In this document: positions 6,712 to 13,542 of the stretch, in pieces | Numbering within the stretch: the first letter of the stretch is position 1 | Layout of the letters: each line of letters begins with the position of its first letter | Source: a bacterium | GTDB taxonomy: Bacteria; Patescibacteriota; Microgenomatia; UBA8517 | Direction: 5' to 3' | DNA length: 13,763 bases | NCBI GenBank assembly: GCA_021824385.1 | Contig: JAKAKU010000131.1 | Coordinates: 1 to 13,763 of the forward strand | The notes under the pieces: model-generated | The model's input: the letters and a program-made list of their open reading frames with translations, nothing else | The model's database searches: none | What the model was told of the DNA's origin: nothing | Program-made: the position numbers and the translations under genes

Positions 6712-6827
6712 TCACCTGAATCCCTTGCAGAAGTTTCGCTAAAAGCGAATGTTAATCCAGAATATAATCTTATAAATACTGGCCAGGTGACATCTACCGA
6801 ATGGAAGGGGTTGTGAAAGGGTAGATG
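6712..6827. other. Intergenic inverted repeats forming a possible structured RNA or terminator region
   Basis: The gap between the slipin and the convergent TauE/SafE gene contains several nested inverted repeats. TCACCTG (6712-6718) pairs with CAGGTGA (6784-6790). Inside it are TTCGC-taaaa-GCGAA and CCAG (6757-6760) with CTGG (6779-6782). Just outside, CATCTACC (6791-6798) pairs with GGTAGATG (6820-6827) around a 21-base loop. This draws as a three-way junction followed by a hairpin. No T-run follows any stem on either strand, so it is not a standard intrinsic terminator. Confidence 0.4.
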
Positions 6828-6836
6828 GGAACTCCT

Positions 6837-7826
6837 CTATATCACTTCAAAACTCCCCACATGAAGCCCTTGATTACACGAATAAGTAAGCAGTCCTTTT
6901 TGTTTTGGAGTGAATTCAAGTTTCTCAACACCATTTTCTGGAAGTGTTTTTACAATGTTTAAAGAGGGAATTGAAAAATCTCGTGCACATCCTTGAACGC
7001 CGATTGATTCGAGTGTGAGTGCAACTGGAATTCCGCTCCGAATAACATGACTTGACGTCGTATATCCGTTTGTCGTGACGCCAACATGGACTTGTTGTAT
7101 TCCACTTGAAATAGGCGCGGCAAAAGCTTCATCGGGTGACACGTTTCGTATTGCATACCAATAGTTTTGTGCGGTGTGAGGCGACCCTCTGAGAACTTGC
7201 CCAGTGTTAATTGACAGAAGTCCCAAATAAAATACCACGAAAGCGGCAGCAACTCTAAATATGTTTTTTGAAAAAAAGATACTGGCCGCTGCTCCCAGCG
7301 CAATGAATTGGGGTAATGTTGCAAGTGTAAATGCACCCAAAATAAGCGCACCACTCACGCCGCTTCCTGATGAGAGGGAGAGAATCATCATGCTTTGGGT
7401 AACTCCACAGGGAAGTAAAATAGTAAATGCACCGAGGAGAGCTGGAGTAAAGATAGATTGTGTTTTTGTTTGTGATCGGGCCATTTTCAACAAAAACTTT
7501 GGTGGCATCATCACGGTGTATCGAAAAATTGGATGTAGGTTTAATAGATTTGCAGCACTTGCAACCATATAGAGTCCCGCAAAAATTTGAAGCCATCCCT
7601 GAAGCGTAAAGCTAATTTTTAGACCCTGGCCAATACTTCCGAGGACAAATCCGAGCACAATATATGCCACCAATTTTGATGCAAGAAAACTGGTGAGCCC
7701 AATTCCCTTTTGGGGAATTTTGGACAACGCGGATGACATAAGGCCGCCTTGAATTGCTACGCATGAAAATCCGCCGCTGGTGAGTCCGGTAAAAAAGGCG
7801 AGTGAAATGAGTGAGAGAGGAGGCAT
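6837..7826 (-). CDS. TauE/SafE-family membrane protein with C-terminal cupredoxin-like domain
   Basis: A 329-residue protein. Residues 1-210 form six or so membrane segments of the COG2836/DsbD-like TauE/SafE type, with the paired family motifs GLTSGGFSCVAIQGGL (C22) and LLPCGVTQSMMILSL (C140). Residues about 245-329 form a periplasmic cupredoxin-like domain with C280 (GCARDFSIPSLN) and YSCNQGLHVGSFEV (C317, H322). In related proteins this last motif is usually CxMGM, so a Met ligand appears to be lost. Such proteins are associated with copper or other metal handling, but the substrate here is unknown. The start (ATG 7826) gives a good first membrane helix; a TACAAT lies 12 bases upstream and no SD site is seen. 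It lies 32 bases downstream of the HD gene on the same strand. Confidence 0.85.
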   Translation of the reverse strand: MPPLSLISLAFFTGLTSGGFSCVAIQGGLMSSALSKIPQKGIGLTSFLASKLVAYIVLGFVLGSIGQGLKISFTLQGWLQIFAGLYMVASAANLLNLHPIFRYTVMMPPKFLLKMARSQTKTQSIFTPALLGAFTILLPCGVTQSMMILSLSSGSGVSGALILGAFTLATLPQFIALGAAASIFFSKNIFRVAAAFVVFYLGLLSINTGQVLRGSPHTAQNYWYAIRNVSPDEAFAAPISSGIQQVHVGVTTNGYTTSSHVIRSGIPVALTLESIGVQGCARDFSIPSLNIVKTLPENGVEKLEFTPKQKGLLTYSCNQGLHVGSFEVI

Positions 7827-7838
7827 ATATCAGCATTC

Positions 7839-7844
7839 ATTGTA
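7839..7844 (-). promoter_or_regulatory. Possible -10 box for the TauE/SafE gene
   Basis: Read on the minus strand, TACAAT ends 12 bases before ATG 7826. There is no SD site between them. A transcript would carry a leader of about five bases. No -35 match is seen. Confidence 0.35.
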
Positions 7845-7858
7845 GCGCAAAAGCTTTT

Positions 7859-8443
7859 TTATTTCCTTCTTTCTGCTGTCCATAAATTGTTCCACCAGCT
7901 ACTTGGTTCTTGTGAACAAATTTCCTTTACAAGTTTTTTTGCAGAATTGGTGAAGAGTCGCTTCCCTTGCTCTTTTCCTCGCAGCCATCGCGTTGCCTCT
8001 TTGTTTCCTGTCCACTCATATTCTTTTAGAAGTAATATTTGATCAATTAAATCGGCATCTTTTGCAATTTTCGCTTCGATACTGTCACGCTGTTCATACT
8101 CATTTGCGATATTAAGTGCTTTTTGAGATACATTGGAAAGTTGATCATTCAAAATTTCATCATCAAAAGTTTTTACATACTTTTTATGAATCCAATTTTG
8201 ATCTCCACTTCTTGCTTCTCCTATATCGTGGAACAAACACATAGCTGCTGTTTTGTTGGGGTCAGCATTTTCTTTTTCAGCCAATAGAAATCCAATAACT
8301 GCGACACGAAAAGAATGAGAAGCAATGTTATCCGAAAGATCGTCTGTTAAAAGGGTTTGTCGATGAGACCGAGCAGTTTTTCGGAGTGTCCCTGTTTCGT
8401 ACAGAAAATGAGCCAGTTCTGTAAAATCCTTTTTGGTTGCCAC
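7859..8443 (-). CDS. HD-domain phosphohydrolase, YfbR/HDDC2-like (COG1896)
   Basis: A 194-residue cytoplasmic protein with the HD-domain ligand set in the order seen in 5'-deoxynucleotidases of the YfbR/HDDC2 group: H43 in ASHSFRVAV, H72-D73 with E76 in LFHDIGEARSGD, and D129 in AKDADLIDQ. Relatives remove phosphate from deoxynucleoside 5'-monophosphates, so a role in nucleotide pool control or salvage is likely but inferred. The start is a GTG (8443-8441), with TATTAT eight bases upstream and no SD site. It is transcribed toward the TauE/SafE gene and lies just downstream of the terminator that closes the preceding gene. Confidence 0.85.
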   Translation of the reverse strand: MATKKDFTELAHFLYETGTLRKTARSHRQTLLTDDLSDNIASHSFRVAVIGFLLAEKENADPNKTAAMCLFHDIGEARSGDQNWIHKKYVKTFDDEILNDQLSNVSQKALNIANEYEQRDSIEAKIAKDADLIDQILLLKEYEWTGNKEATRWLRGKEQGKRLFTNSAKKLVKEICSQEPSSWWNNLWTAERRK

Positions 8444-8451
8444 GAGTAACG

Positions 8452-8457
8452 ATAATA
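8452..8457 (-). promoter_or_regulatory. -10 box for the second HD gene, leaderless arrangement
   Basis: On the minus strand TATTAT lies eight bases before the GTG start at 8443, with no SD site. A weak -35 (TTATTG, 8480-8475) is 17 bp upstream, right after the T-run of the preceding terminator. Confidence 0.45.
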
Positions 8458-8481
8458 CGAATAAAACCCAAAGGCAATAAG

Positions 8482-8511
8482 AAAAAAAGGCGCGAGGTAT
8501 GCTCGCGCCTT
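8482..8511 (-). terminator. Intrinsic terminator of the minus-strand unknown gene
   Basis: A perfect 10-bp GC-rich stem (8511-8502 with 8496-8487) and a five-base loop are followed on the minus strand by seven T residues (8488-8482). It lies 18 bases after the stop at 8530. Confidence 0.9.
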
Positions 8512-8529
8512 CAAACCACCAAGAAACTG

Positions 8530-8937
8530 TTAACCAATCAAGTCTACACGGCGCTGGATATCCGCGCCTCTCGGTCTGATGACTGGTTTGTTTGACGAGG
8601 CTTCTGCTGAAATGATTTCAACACTCACACAAATAATTCCCGGCAGTGTTTGCTGATCTTGGATCCAGTGAGCAAGTGTTTGATATTTGGTAGCGTCAGT
8701 TTCAAACCGGATGGTGTACTGATTGTGTGGAAATTCCACCGAGTCAAGAATACTAAACCATCCACCACCACTTTCATCACGAAACTCTTCAACAATGTAG
8801 TCACTGTGCTGAACGATCAACTGGCTTACCAGCGGGTCATTGAAATCGCTAAAGGTGCCGTATCGCTGGTTTACAATGCTTTCACGGTTGCCTTCACGCT
8901 TGAGTTCAAAGATTCGAATGTCTTTTGATTTTTCCAC
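8530..8937 (-). CDS. Unknown 135-residue protein
   Basis: I do not recognise this protein. From the GTG at 8937 it has 135 residues, beginning with MEKSKDIRIFELKREGN. It is soluble and mixed alpha/beta, with an aromatic-rich centre (GGGWFSILDSVEF) and no signal peptide, membrane span or catalytic motif that I can see. The open frame extends to a TTG at 8955, and another GTG lies at 8943. The SD site GGAGG (8951-8947) is nine bases from GTG 8937, only three from GTG 8943, and inside the frame if TTG 8955 were used. I therefore favour 8937. It has its own promoter region with an inverted repeat and its own terminator, so it is probably a single-gene unit. Confidence 0.7.
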   Translation of the reverse strand: MEKSKDIRIFELKREGNRESIVNQRYGTFSDFNDPLVSQLIVQHSDYIVEEFRDESGGGWFSILDSVEFPHNQYTIRFETDATKYQTLAHWIQDQQTLPGIICVSVEIISAEASSNKPVIRPRGADIQRRVDLIG

Positions 8938-8962
8938 CTTCACTACCCTCCACAAAAACTAT

Positions 8963-8984
8963 ACGGTGAACGGATTATACCGTT
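8963..8984 (-). promoter_or_regulatory. -10 box within an inverted repeat, upstream of the unknown gene
   Basis: On the minus strand a perfect TATAAT (8979-8974) sits exactly in the loop of the inverted repeat AACGG (8969-8973) / CCGTT (8980-8984). An overlapping pair ACGGT (8963-8967) / ACCGT (8979-8983) is also present. A repressor site over the promoter is plausible. The leader to the GTG at 8937 would be about 30 nt and carry the SD site. Confidence 0.4.
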
Positions 8985-9069
8985 TTCTCTTACCTTTTTC
9001 TAATACATTTCATGCGTTATTTAGATGCACAGTTGGTTTACTAGAGTAAGAAAGATGAGGTGATTAAGT

Positions 9070-9276
9070 ATGACAACAATTGTAAACACACCACCGACAA
9101 CAAATGGGGAGACAAATGGAAATAACATGTCTGGAATTGTTATGTTTGTCGTCGCGCTCGGAGCACTCCTCCTGATTGTGTACATGCTCGTTCCTGTGGT
9201 GAGAAGAAGTTTCAGCGCACCATCGGTTACTATTCCTGACAAAGTGGACGTAAATATAAACGCGCCGAAACAGTAA
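9070..9276 (+). CDS. Small single-span membrane protein of unknown function
   Basis: A 68-residue protein with a clear SD site (GAGGTGA, 9057-9063) six bases before the ATG. It has a polar Thr/Asn-rich N-terminus (1-20), one hydrophobic helix (about 22-44, GIVMFVVALGALLLIVYML), two Arg residues at the helix end (positive-inside suggests the C-terminus faces the cytoplasm), and a short tail ending VDVNINAPKQ. I do not recognise the family. Its stop is seven bases from the stop of the convergent rarA, with no clear terminator between. No strong promoter is evident in the 8985-9056 gap. Confidence 0.75.
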   Translation: MTTIVNTPPTTNGETNGNNMSGIVMFVVALGALLLIVYMLVPVVRRSFSAPSVTIPDKVDVNINAPKQ

Positions 9277-9283
9277 AAAGATT

Positions 9284-10441
9284 CTATTTTTTTAAATATT
9301 TCTTTTTCTGTAGTTTTTCTGGCAAATAACTTTCGGTGTCATACATTTCGTAGCCTTTGCCATAATCGAGTGCTTTCATGAGGTTTGTCGGTGCATTGCG
9401 TACTTTGAGCGGAATCGGAAGATTGCCAAAATTTCGAACGTCTTCTTGTGCCGCACGAAAAGCTTCATAGGCGCTTCTGTCTTTTTTGGCGCTACACAAA
9501 TACACCACGCCATGTGCTAAATTTATTGCACACTCTGGATAGCCAATTATTTCACAGGCTCGAAAAACTTCATTCGCAACAACGAGGGCAGTGGGAACAG
9601 CCATTCCAATGTCTTCTGATGCAAAGATAACCATACGGCGCGCAATGTACAAAGGGTCTTGCCCTGCTTCCACCATTCGCGCTAAATAGTAAAGAGCGGC
9701 ATCTGCTTGACTGGCACGCATGCTTTTTATGAATGCTGAAATAATGTTGTAATGTTCCTCTCCTTGTTTATCAAAGCCGATTGATTTTCGCTGAAGTGCT
9801 TCTTCAATTGATTGAATATTAAGCGTTTCGCTTGTTAAAAGGTTGGAAGCAATTTCTAAAACGTTTAATAAAATTCGTGCATCACCATTTGCACTTTGTA
9901 GCAAAAATTGTTTTGCTTTTTTGTCTATTTTTTTATTCGTTTCTTTAAGGCCTTTTTCTAAAACTGCTTGCAAATAATCTTCGGTCAGTTCTTTTAATAC
10001 CAACACCCGAGCTCGCGAAAGGAGTGGTCGAATAACTTCAAAGGATGGATTTTCTGTGGTTGCGCCAATAAGAATCATTTTGCCCTGTTCGACGAGTGGC
10101 AACAATTTATCTTGTTGTGCTTTGTTGTAGCGATGAATTTCATCGATAAAAACAATTGGTATATCAGCAGTTGTTTTGAGGGCCTTTGCGATTTCTGTGG
10201 CTGAAGCATTTACTGCGGAAAACTCAAAAAAAGTAGACTCAAGCTCCGTTGCAATAATTCGGGCAAGCGTGGTTTTGCCAACCCCGGGTGGCCCCCATAA
10301 AATAATCGATGGAAAAAACTTAGTGTTCTTTGCATTGGTGATAAGGGAGGGAATGATTTTTCCCGCCCCCACAATATGTTCTTGTCCAATATATTCGCTC
10401 AAATTTCTGGGACGTAATTTTTCAGCAAGAGAAGCACTCAT
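9284..10441 (-). CDS. rarA: Replication-associated recombination protein A (RarA/MgsA AAA+ ATPase)
   Basis: RarA is a clamp-loader-like AAA+ ATPase acting at stalled or damaged replication forks, related to eukaryotic WRNIP1/Mgs1. The 385 residues are somewhat shorter than E. coli RarA (about 447). Residues 1-20 have the family start [21 protein letters not shown]. The ATPase core shows Walker A GPPGVGKT (50-57), Walker B IVFIDE (96-101) with HRYNKAQQD, sensor 1 GATTENPSF (N131) and the Arg finger region LLSRAR (R143/R145). The C-terminal tetramerisation region includes [13 protein letters not shown]. The start at 10441 matches the family N-terminus and has TATAGT six bases upstream with no SD site. 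The gene is divergent from the ABC transporter gene. Confidence 0.95.
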   Translation of the reverse strand: MSASLAEKLRPRNLSEYIGQEHIVGAGKIIPSLITNAKNTKFFPSIILWGPPGVGKTTLARIIATELESTFFEFSAVNASATEIAKALKTTADIPIVFIDEIHRYNKAQQDKLLPLVEQGKMILIGATTENPSFEVIRPLLSRARVLVLKELTEDYLQAVLEKGLKETNKKIDKKAKQFLLQSANGDARILLNVLEIASNLLTSETLNIQSIEEALQRKSIGFDKQGEEHYNIISAFIKSMRASQADAALYYLARMVEAGQDPLYIARRMVIFASEDIGMAVPTALVVANEVFRACEIIGYPECAINLAHGVVYLCSAKKDRSAYEAFRAAQEDVRNFGNLPIPLKVRNAPTNLMKALDYGKGYEMYDTESYLPEKLQKKKYLKK

Positions 10442-10447
10442 ATTTTG

Positions 10448-10453
10448 ACTATA
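10448..10453 (-). promoter_or_regulatory. Extended -10 box for rarA, leaderless arrangement
   Basis: On the minus strand TGaTATAGT ends six bases before the rarA ATG. The TGn extension can compensate for the lack of a recognisable -35 box. No SD site is present. Confidence 0.55.
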
Positions 10454-10491
10454 TCACAAAACCAAACATAAACCGAATATGTCGAGTTTGC

Positions 10492-10497
10492 TACAAT
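10492..10497 (+). promoter_or_regulatory. Extended -10 box for the ABC transporter gene, leaderless arrangement
   Basis: TGcTACAAT ends seven bases before ATG 10505, again with the TGn extension, no SD site and no clear -35 box. The two divergent -10 boxes are only 38 bp apart, so their upstream regions overlap. Confidence 0.55.
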
Positions 10498-10504
10498 AAG
10501 AATT

Positions 10505-12325
10505 ATGCGTCGAATTAAAAATGTAAGTTTCGATCGTCTCGGCCAAATTATTTTCACCTTTCGGGAAGTAGTGAAACTTGTATACCAAACGAAACCACGC
10601 TTTTTGATGAGTGTATTCGCGATAAATATTTTTTCAGGGTTTTTAGTGGTTCCCACACTCTATATTCAAAAGCTTATTATTGATACGTTGGTGAAAGGGG
10701 CAACTTCAGGCAACTTTGATGTGGAACTCCGAAAACTGGTGATATATGTGTTTGTTTCAGTGTCTCTCGGGTTTCTTCAAATTCTTATAAATCGCGCCAG
10801 TGGCTTTATGGAAAACATTCTTACCAGAAACTTTTATGCAGAGCTTGAAGTGTTGAAGTCTAAAAAACTCGCGAGCTTAGATCTCTCTACTATTGAAAAC
10901 TCAAGTTTTGAAGACCGATATACCAAAATTGATCAGGAAAGTGGAAGAGCCTACAGCCTGATTTCTCCTATTACAGATATTCCGGGCAACCTCGTTTCGC
11001 TTATCTCCGCAGTTTTATTGCTCGTTTCATTGAGCCCACTGGCTGCGATTGCCATTATTTGTTCAACCTTCCCCCGAGTACTGGTAAATTCACGCCTTAT
11101 AAAAAGTAGATATGAGCTTTCGACTGAGCTTGCTCCCATGCAAAAAATACAAGGATGGCTTAACTATTATTTACTTCGAAACCGAAATTTTATGGAACTG
11201 AAGATTTTGAATTTAGTTCCCTTTTTATCAAAGAAATATGAACAAAATTCGCATAAGATGCTTGATAAACGTGCTGAGTTTGATTGGGAGTGGGAGCGCT
11301 CAACCATTGTCAGTTTTGTCCCTCTTACACTGGTAGATGGAGCCATTACAGTTTGGATGGCATATTTGGCACTTTTAAAGACTATTACCATCGGCTCGTT
11401 CCAATTATATTTTTCCGCCCTCAAGCGTGTGCAAGGAGAGTTCCAAAGTTTTACCAGCTCTTTGGTTACGATGTACGAAAGTTATTTATATGTGAATGAA
11501 CTGGTATGGTTTTTGAATCTGGAGCCAAATATTGGAAATGAAAAAGGAGAGGCAGTGCCCACTGATTCTCCACTGAAAGTTGAATTTAAAAATGTGTGGT
11601 TTAAATATAAGAAAAAACAAAAGTGGACCCTAAAAAACATCAACTTAACCCTAAACGAAGGACAGCATCTTGCAATAGTTGGAGTGAATGGAGCAGGGAA
11701 GTCAACACTCTTGAAGCTTCTCGCGCGGTTTTATGACCCGCAGCGCGGAGAAATTTTGGTGAATGGAGTGAACCTGAAAACAATTGATGTAAATGCATGG
11801 CGTGATTATTTGGCAATGCTTTTTCAAGATTTTGAATCATATCCATTTTCTGCACATGAATCGATTGGGTATGGAGACATTACAAACATTGATAATATGG
11901 ATGATATTCGTGCAGCGGCAAAACGCACCGATATTGATACCTTCATTGAAGGACTCCCTCACAAATATGAAAACCCTCTGGAGCCACAATTCCATGGCGG
12001 GGTACGACCATCATCAGGGCAATGGCAACGAATTGGAATTGCACGAATGTTGTTCAGAAAAAACGCAAAAATTATTGTAATGGACGAGCCAACGAGTAGT
12101 GTAGACCCCGAAGCTGAGGAGCAAATTTTTAATGAACTTGCCAAAACCGCTGCAAGTAAAATTCTTATTTTCGTAACACAGCGATTTTCAACTGTTCGCA
12201 TTGCCGATCGCATTGTTCTGGTGGGACAGGGAACGATTTTGGAGCAGGGAACCCACAAAGAACTGATGAAGCTCAAAGGAAAGTACCACGAACTTTTTAC
12301 ACTCCAAGCGAAAGGATACAAATGA
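10505..12325 (+). CDS. ABC exporter half-transporter (membrane domain fused to ATPase) with unusual H-loop
   Basis: A 606-residue type IV (exporter-type) half-transporter. Membrane segments lie near residues 32-58, 78-97, 160-195 and 268-298. The nucleotide-binding domain (about 358-600) has Walker A GVNGAGKST (393-401), Q-loop Q441, signature PSSGQWQR (502-509, where LSGGQ is usual), Walker B IIVMDE (523-528) with catalytic E528, and D-loop SSVD. The switch histidine is replaced by Q559 (FVTQRFSTVR). A Gln here is known in degenerate half-sites such as TAP1, which work as heterodimers, but no second half-transporter lies nearby. The substrate is unknown. The stop TGA overlaps the methyltransferase start (ATGA), so the two genes are probably co-translated. 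Confidence 0.9.
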   Translation: MRRIKNVSFDRLGQIIFTFREVVKLVYQTKPRFLMSVFAINIFSGFLVVPTLYIQKLIIDTLVKGATSGNFDVELRKLVIYVFVSVSLGFLQILINRASGFMENILTRNFYAELEVLKSKKLASLDLSTIENSSFEDRYTKIDQESGRAYSLISPITDIPGNLVSLISAVLLLVSLSPLAAIAIICSTFPRVLVNSRLIKSRYELSTELAPMQKIQGWLNYYLLRNRNFMELKILNLVPFLSKKYEQNSHKMLDKRAEFDWEWERSTIVSFVPLTLVDGAITVWMAYLALLKTITIGSFQLYFSALKRVQGEFQSFTSSLVTMYESYLYVNELVWFLNLEPNIGNEKGEAVPTDSPLKVEFKNVWFKYKKKQKWTLKNINLTLNEGQHLAIVGVNGAGKSTLLKLLARFYDPQRGEILVNGVNLKTIDVNAWRDYLAMLFQDFESYPFSAHESIGYGDITNIDNMDDIRAAAKRTDIDTFIEGLPHKYENPLEPQFHGGVRPSSGQWQRIGIARMLFRKNAKIIVMDEPTSSVDPEAEEQIFNELAKTAASKILIFVTQRFSTVRIADRIVLVGQGTILEQGTHKELMKLKGKYHELFTLQAKGYK

Positions 12326-12999
12326 AAGGAAGCGACTTTTTGAAAAACAGCCCTGTTGTAGAATTTTTAAGAGATGGAAGTGCCACACTTAAAAAAGTTC
12401 AATCTCCCATCAATGGAGAACTTACGGTGAAATGGGATATGCTTTCGGGGTATCAAATCATGGGTGGAGGATTGTGGCAAGTGGGAGGGCCTGTTGAAAC
12501 TGTGTGGAAAGGGGGAATAAAGGAGTTTACGAAAAGAAACGTACTTATTGAAAACGCGCTCATTTTGGGAGTTGGGGGAGGGACTACCGCAAAACTTATT
12601 CGTGAGCATTGGCCAAATGCAAAAATAGTTGGAGTGGATATCGATCCCTTAATTATTAAACTGGGAGAAGAATATTTGGGGCTAAAAAAACTAGATGTTG
12701 AACTTATTGTCGCTGATGCATTTGAATGGACTCAGAAAAACAAGAAAAAATTTGATGTCATTTGTATTGATACCTATGTCGGAGATTCATTTCCTCCTCA
12801 ATTTGCATCGAGTGAATTTTTAGAAAGTGTAAAGAAGAGTCTCAACAAAGATGGAGTAGCTATTTTTAATCGTATTTTTGAAAGCAGTCAGCGAAAAGCA
12901 TCTGACGGATTTTTGAAAAGTTTAAAAGAGGTGTTTGGTACCGTTAAAGAAGTATACCCCTCACATGAACTCTTAAACGTGTTGTTTGTATGCAGTTAA
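12322..12999 (+). CDS. Class I SAM-dependent methyltransferase fold, spermidine-synthase-like
   Basis: A 225-residue cytoplasmic protein with a Rossmann-like SAM-binding core. Motif I is ALILGVGGGTT (79-89), the acidic residue after strand 2 is D106 in VGVDIDPLI, motif II is IVADAFEW (129-136), and the active-site strand is FDVICIDTYVGDSFPP (144-159). The region before the core resembles the N-terminal part of spermidine-synthase-like proteins, but the GGGDG of true polyamine synthases is GGGTT here, so aminopropyl transfer is not assured. It overlaps the ABC transporter by four bases and has an SD-like AAAGGA five bases before the ATG. It may modify the transporter's substrate, which is inference from context. 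Its stop overlaps that of the convergent pspC gene. Confidence 0.8.
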   Translation: MKGSDFLKNSPVVEFLRDGSATLKKVQSPINGELTVKWDMLSGYQIMGGGLWQVGGPVETVWKGGIKEFTKRNVLIENALILGVGGGTTAKLIREHWPNAKIVGVDIDPLIIKLGEEYLGLKKLDVELIVADAFEWTQKNKKKFDVICIDTYVGDSFPPQFASSEFLESVKKSLNKDGVAIFNRIFESSQRKASDGFLKSLKEVFGTVKEVYPSHELLNVLFVCS

Positions 13000-13466
13000 T
13001 CTCGGCGAGATATGATGAGGAATCCAATGGCAATGATGAAAAGTGGCCAGAGACGACCGATCTGAACCCAATGCAAGTAACCGTAATTAGAAAGCAAAAA
13101 AATAACTCCCAAAATTAATAGAAATACGCCAGTTCTTTTTTGAGGGTCTCCTTTATGACCAAAATCCTTTGAAAAGGTATGTACCCGGTCCTTCATTTCA
13201 TCAATATTTTCTTTAATGTTTTCGTCTGAAGTATTGCCAATTTTAGAACGTGCAGGAATTACCACCCACAGCACCAGATAAAACAAAATTCCGCTTCCAC
13301 CAAATAGGGAAGCGAGAGCGAAAAGCATCCGTACAAGGGTAGGATCAATGTTGAATACTTCCCCGAGGCCACCACATACACCACCGAGTACTCTGTTAGT
13401 TTCTGATCGATACAGGATTGTCGAAGATTTTTCGCTCGAACTTGTTTTTGTTTTCTTTACAGCCAT
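12996..13466 (-). CDS. PspC-domain membrane protein with C-terminal LiaF-like membrane region
   Basis: A 156-residue protein. The N-terminal PspC domain (about 17-73) has the conserved LYRSETNRVLGGVCGGLGEVF and DPTLVRMLFALASL segments and a membrane helix ending in WVVIPAR. A charged linker (74-110) follows, then two hydrophobic segments (112-128 and 139-153, WPLFIIAIGFLI) like those in LiaF/DUF5668-type proteins. PspC-family proteins sense or respond to envelope stress; no other phage-shock gene is nearby. The ATG at 13466 has TATAAT six bases upstream, a TTGATT -35 and no SD site, so the message is likely leaderless. The stop overlaps the convergent methyltransferase stop by four bases. Confidence 0.9.
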   Translation of the reverse strand: MAVKKTKTSSSEKSSTILYRSETNRVLGGVCGGLGEVFNIDPTLVRMLFALASLFGGSGILFYLVLWVVIPARSKIGNTSDENIKENIDEMKDRVHTFSKDFGHKGDPQKRTGVFLLILGVIFLLSNYGYLHWVQIGRLWPLFIIAIGFLIISRRD

Positions 13467-13472
13467 GACTGA

Positions 13473-13501
13473 ATTATATTTCTGAGAAGCTTAAAAATCA
13501 A
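13473..13501 (-). promoter_or_regulatory. Promoter of the PspC gene, leaderless arrangement
   Basis: On the minus strand TTGATT (13501-13496) and a perfect TATAAT (13478-13473) are separated by 17 bp. The hexamer ends six bases before the ATG, so transcription should begin at or next to the start codon. This is the clearest of the leaderless candidates because both promoter boxes are present. Confidence 0.7.
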
Positions 13502-13532
13502 TAAAAATGGGCAGACTTTCAAAAGTCTGCCC
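13498..13532 (-). terminator. Intrinsic terminator of the right-edge minus-strand gene
   Basis: A perfect 10-bp stem (13532-13523 with 13518-13509) with a four-base loop is followed on the minus strand by ATTTTTATTG. It lies 11 bases after the stop at 13543. Its T-rich tail adjoins the pspC -35 box. Confidence 0.85.
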
Positions 13533-13542
13533 TTCCTTTCCG

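Noticed and set aside
8650..8928. 92-codon plus-strand frame
   Set aside because: Opposite the minus-strand unknown gene, which has an SD site, a promoter and a terminator in the right places.
9277..9300. A-rich/T-rich stretch as a bidirectional terminator between the small membrane protein and rarA
   Set aside because: The only stem is eight weak A-T pairs with a G-T pair and a three-base loop; not stable enough to call.
12999..13011. Small hairpin ATCTC-GGC-GAGAT at the convergent stops
   Set aside because: Five-bp stem with no T-run on either strand; not a terminator.
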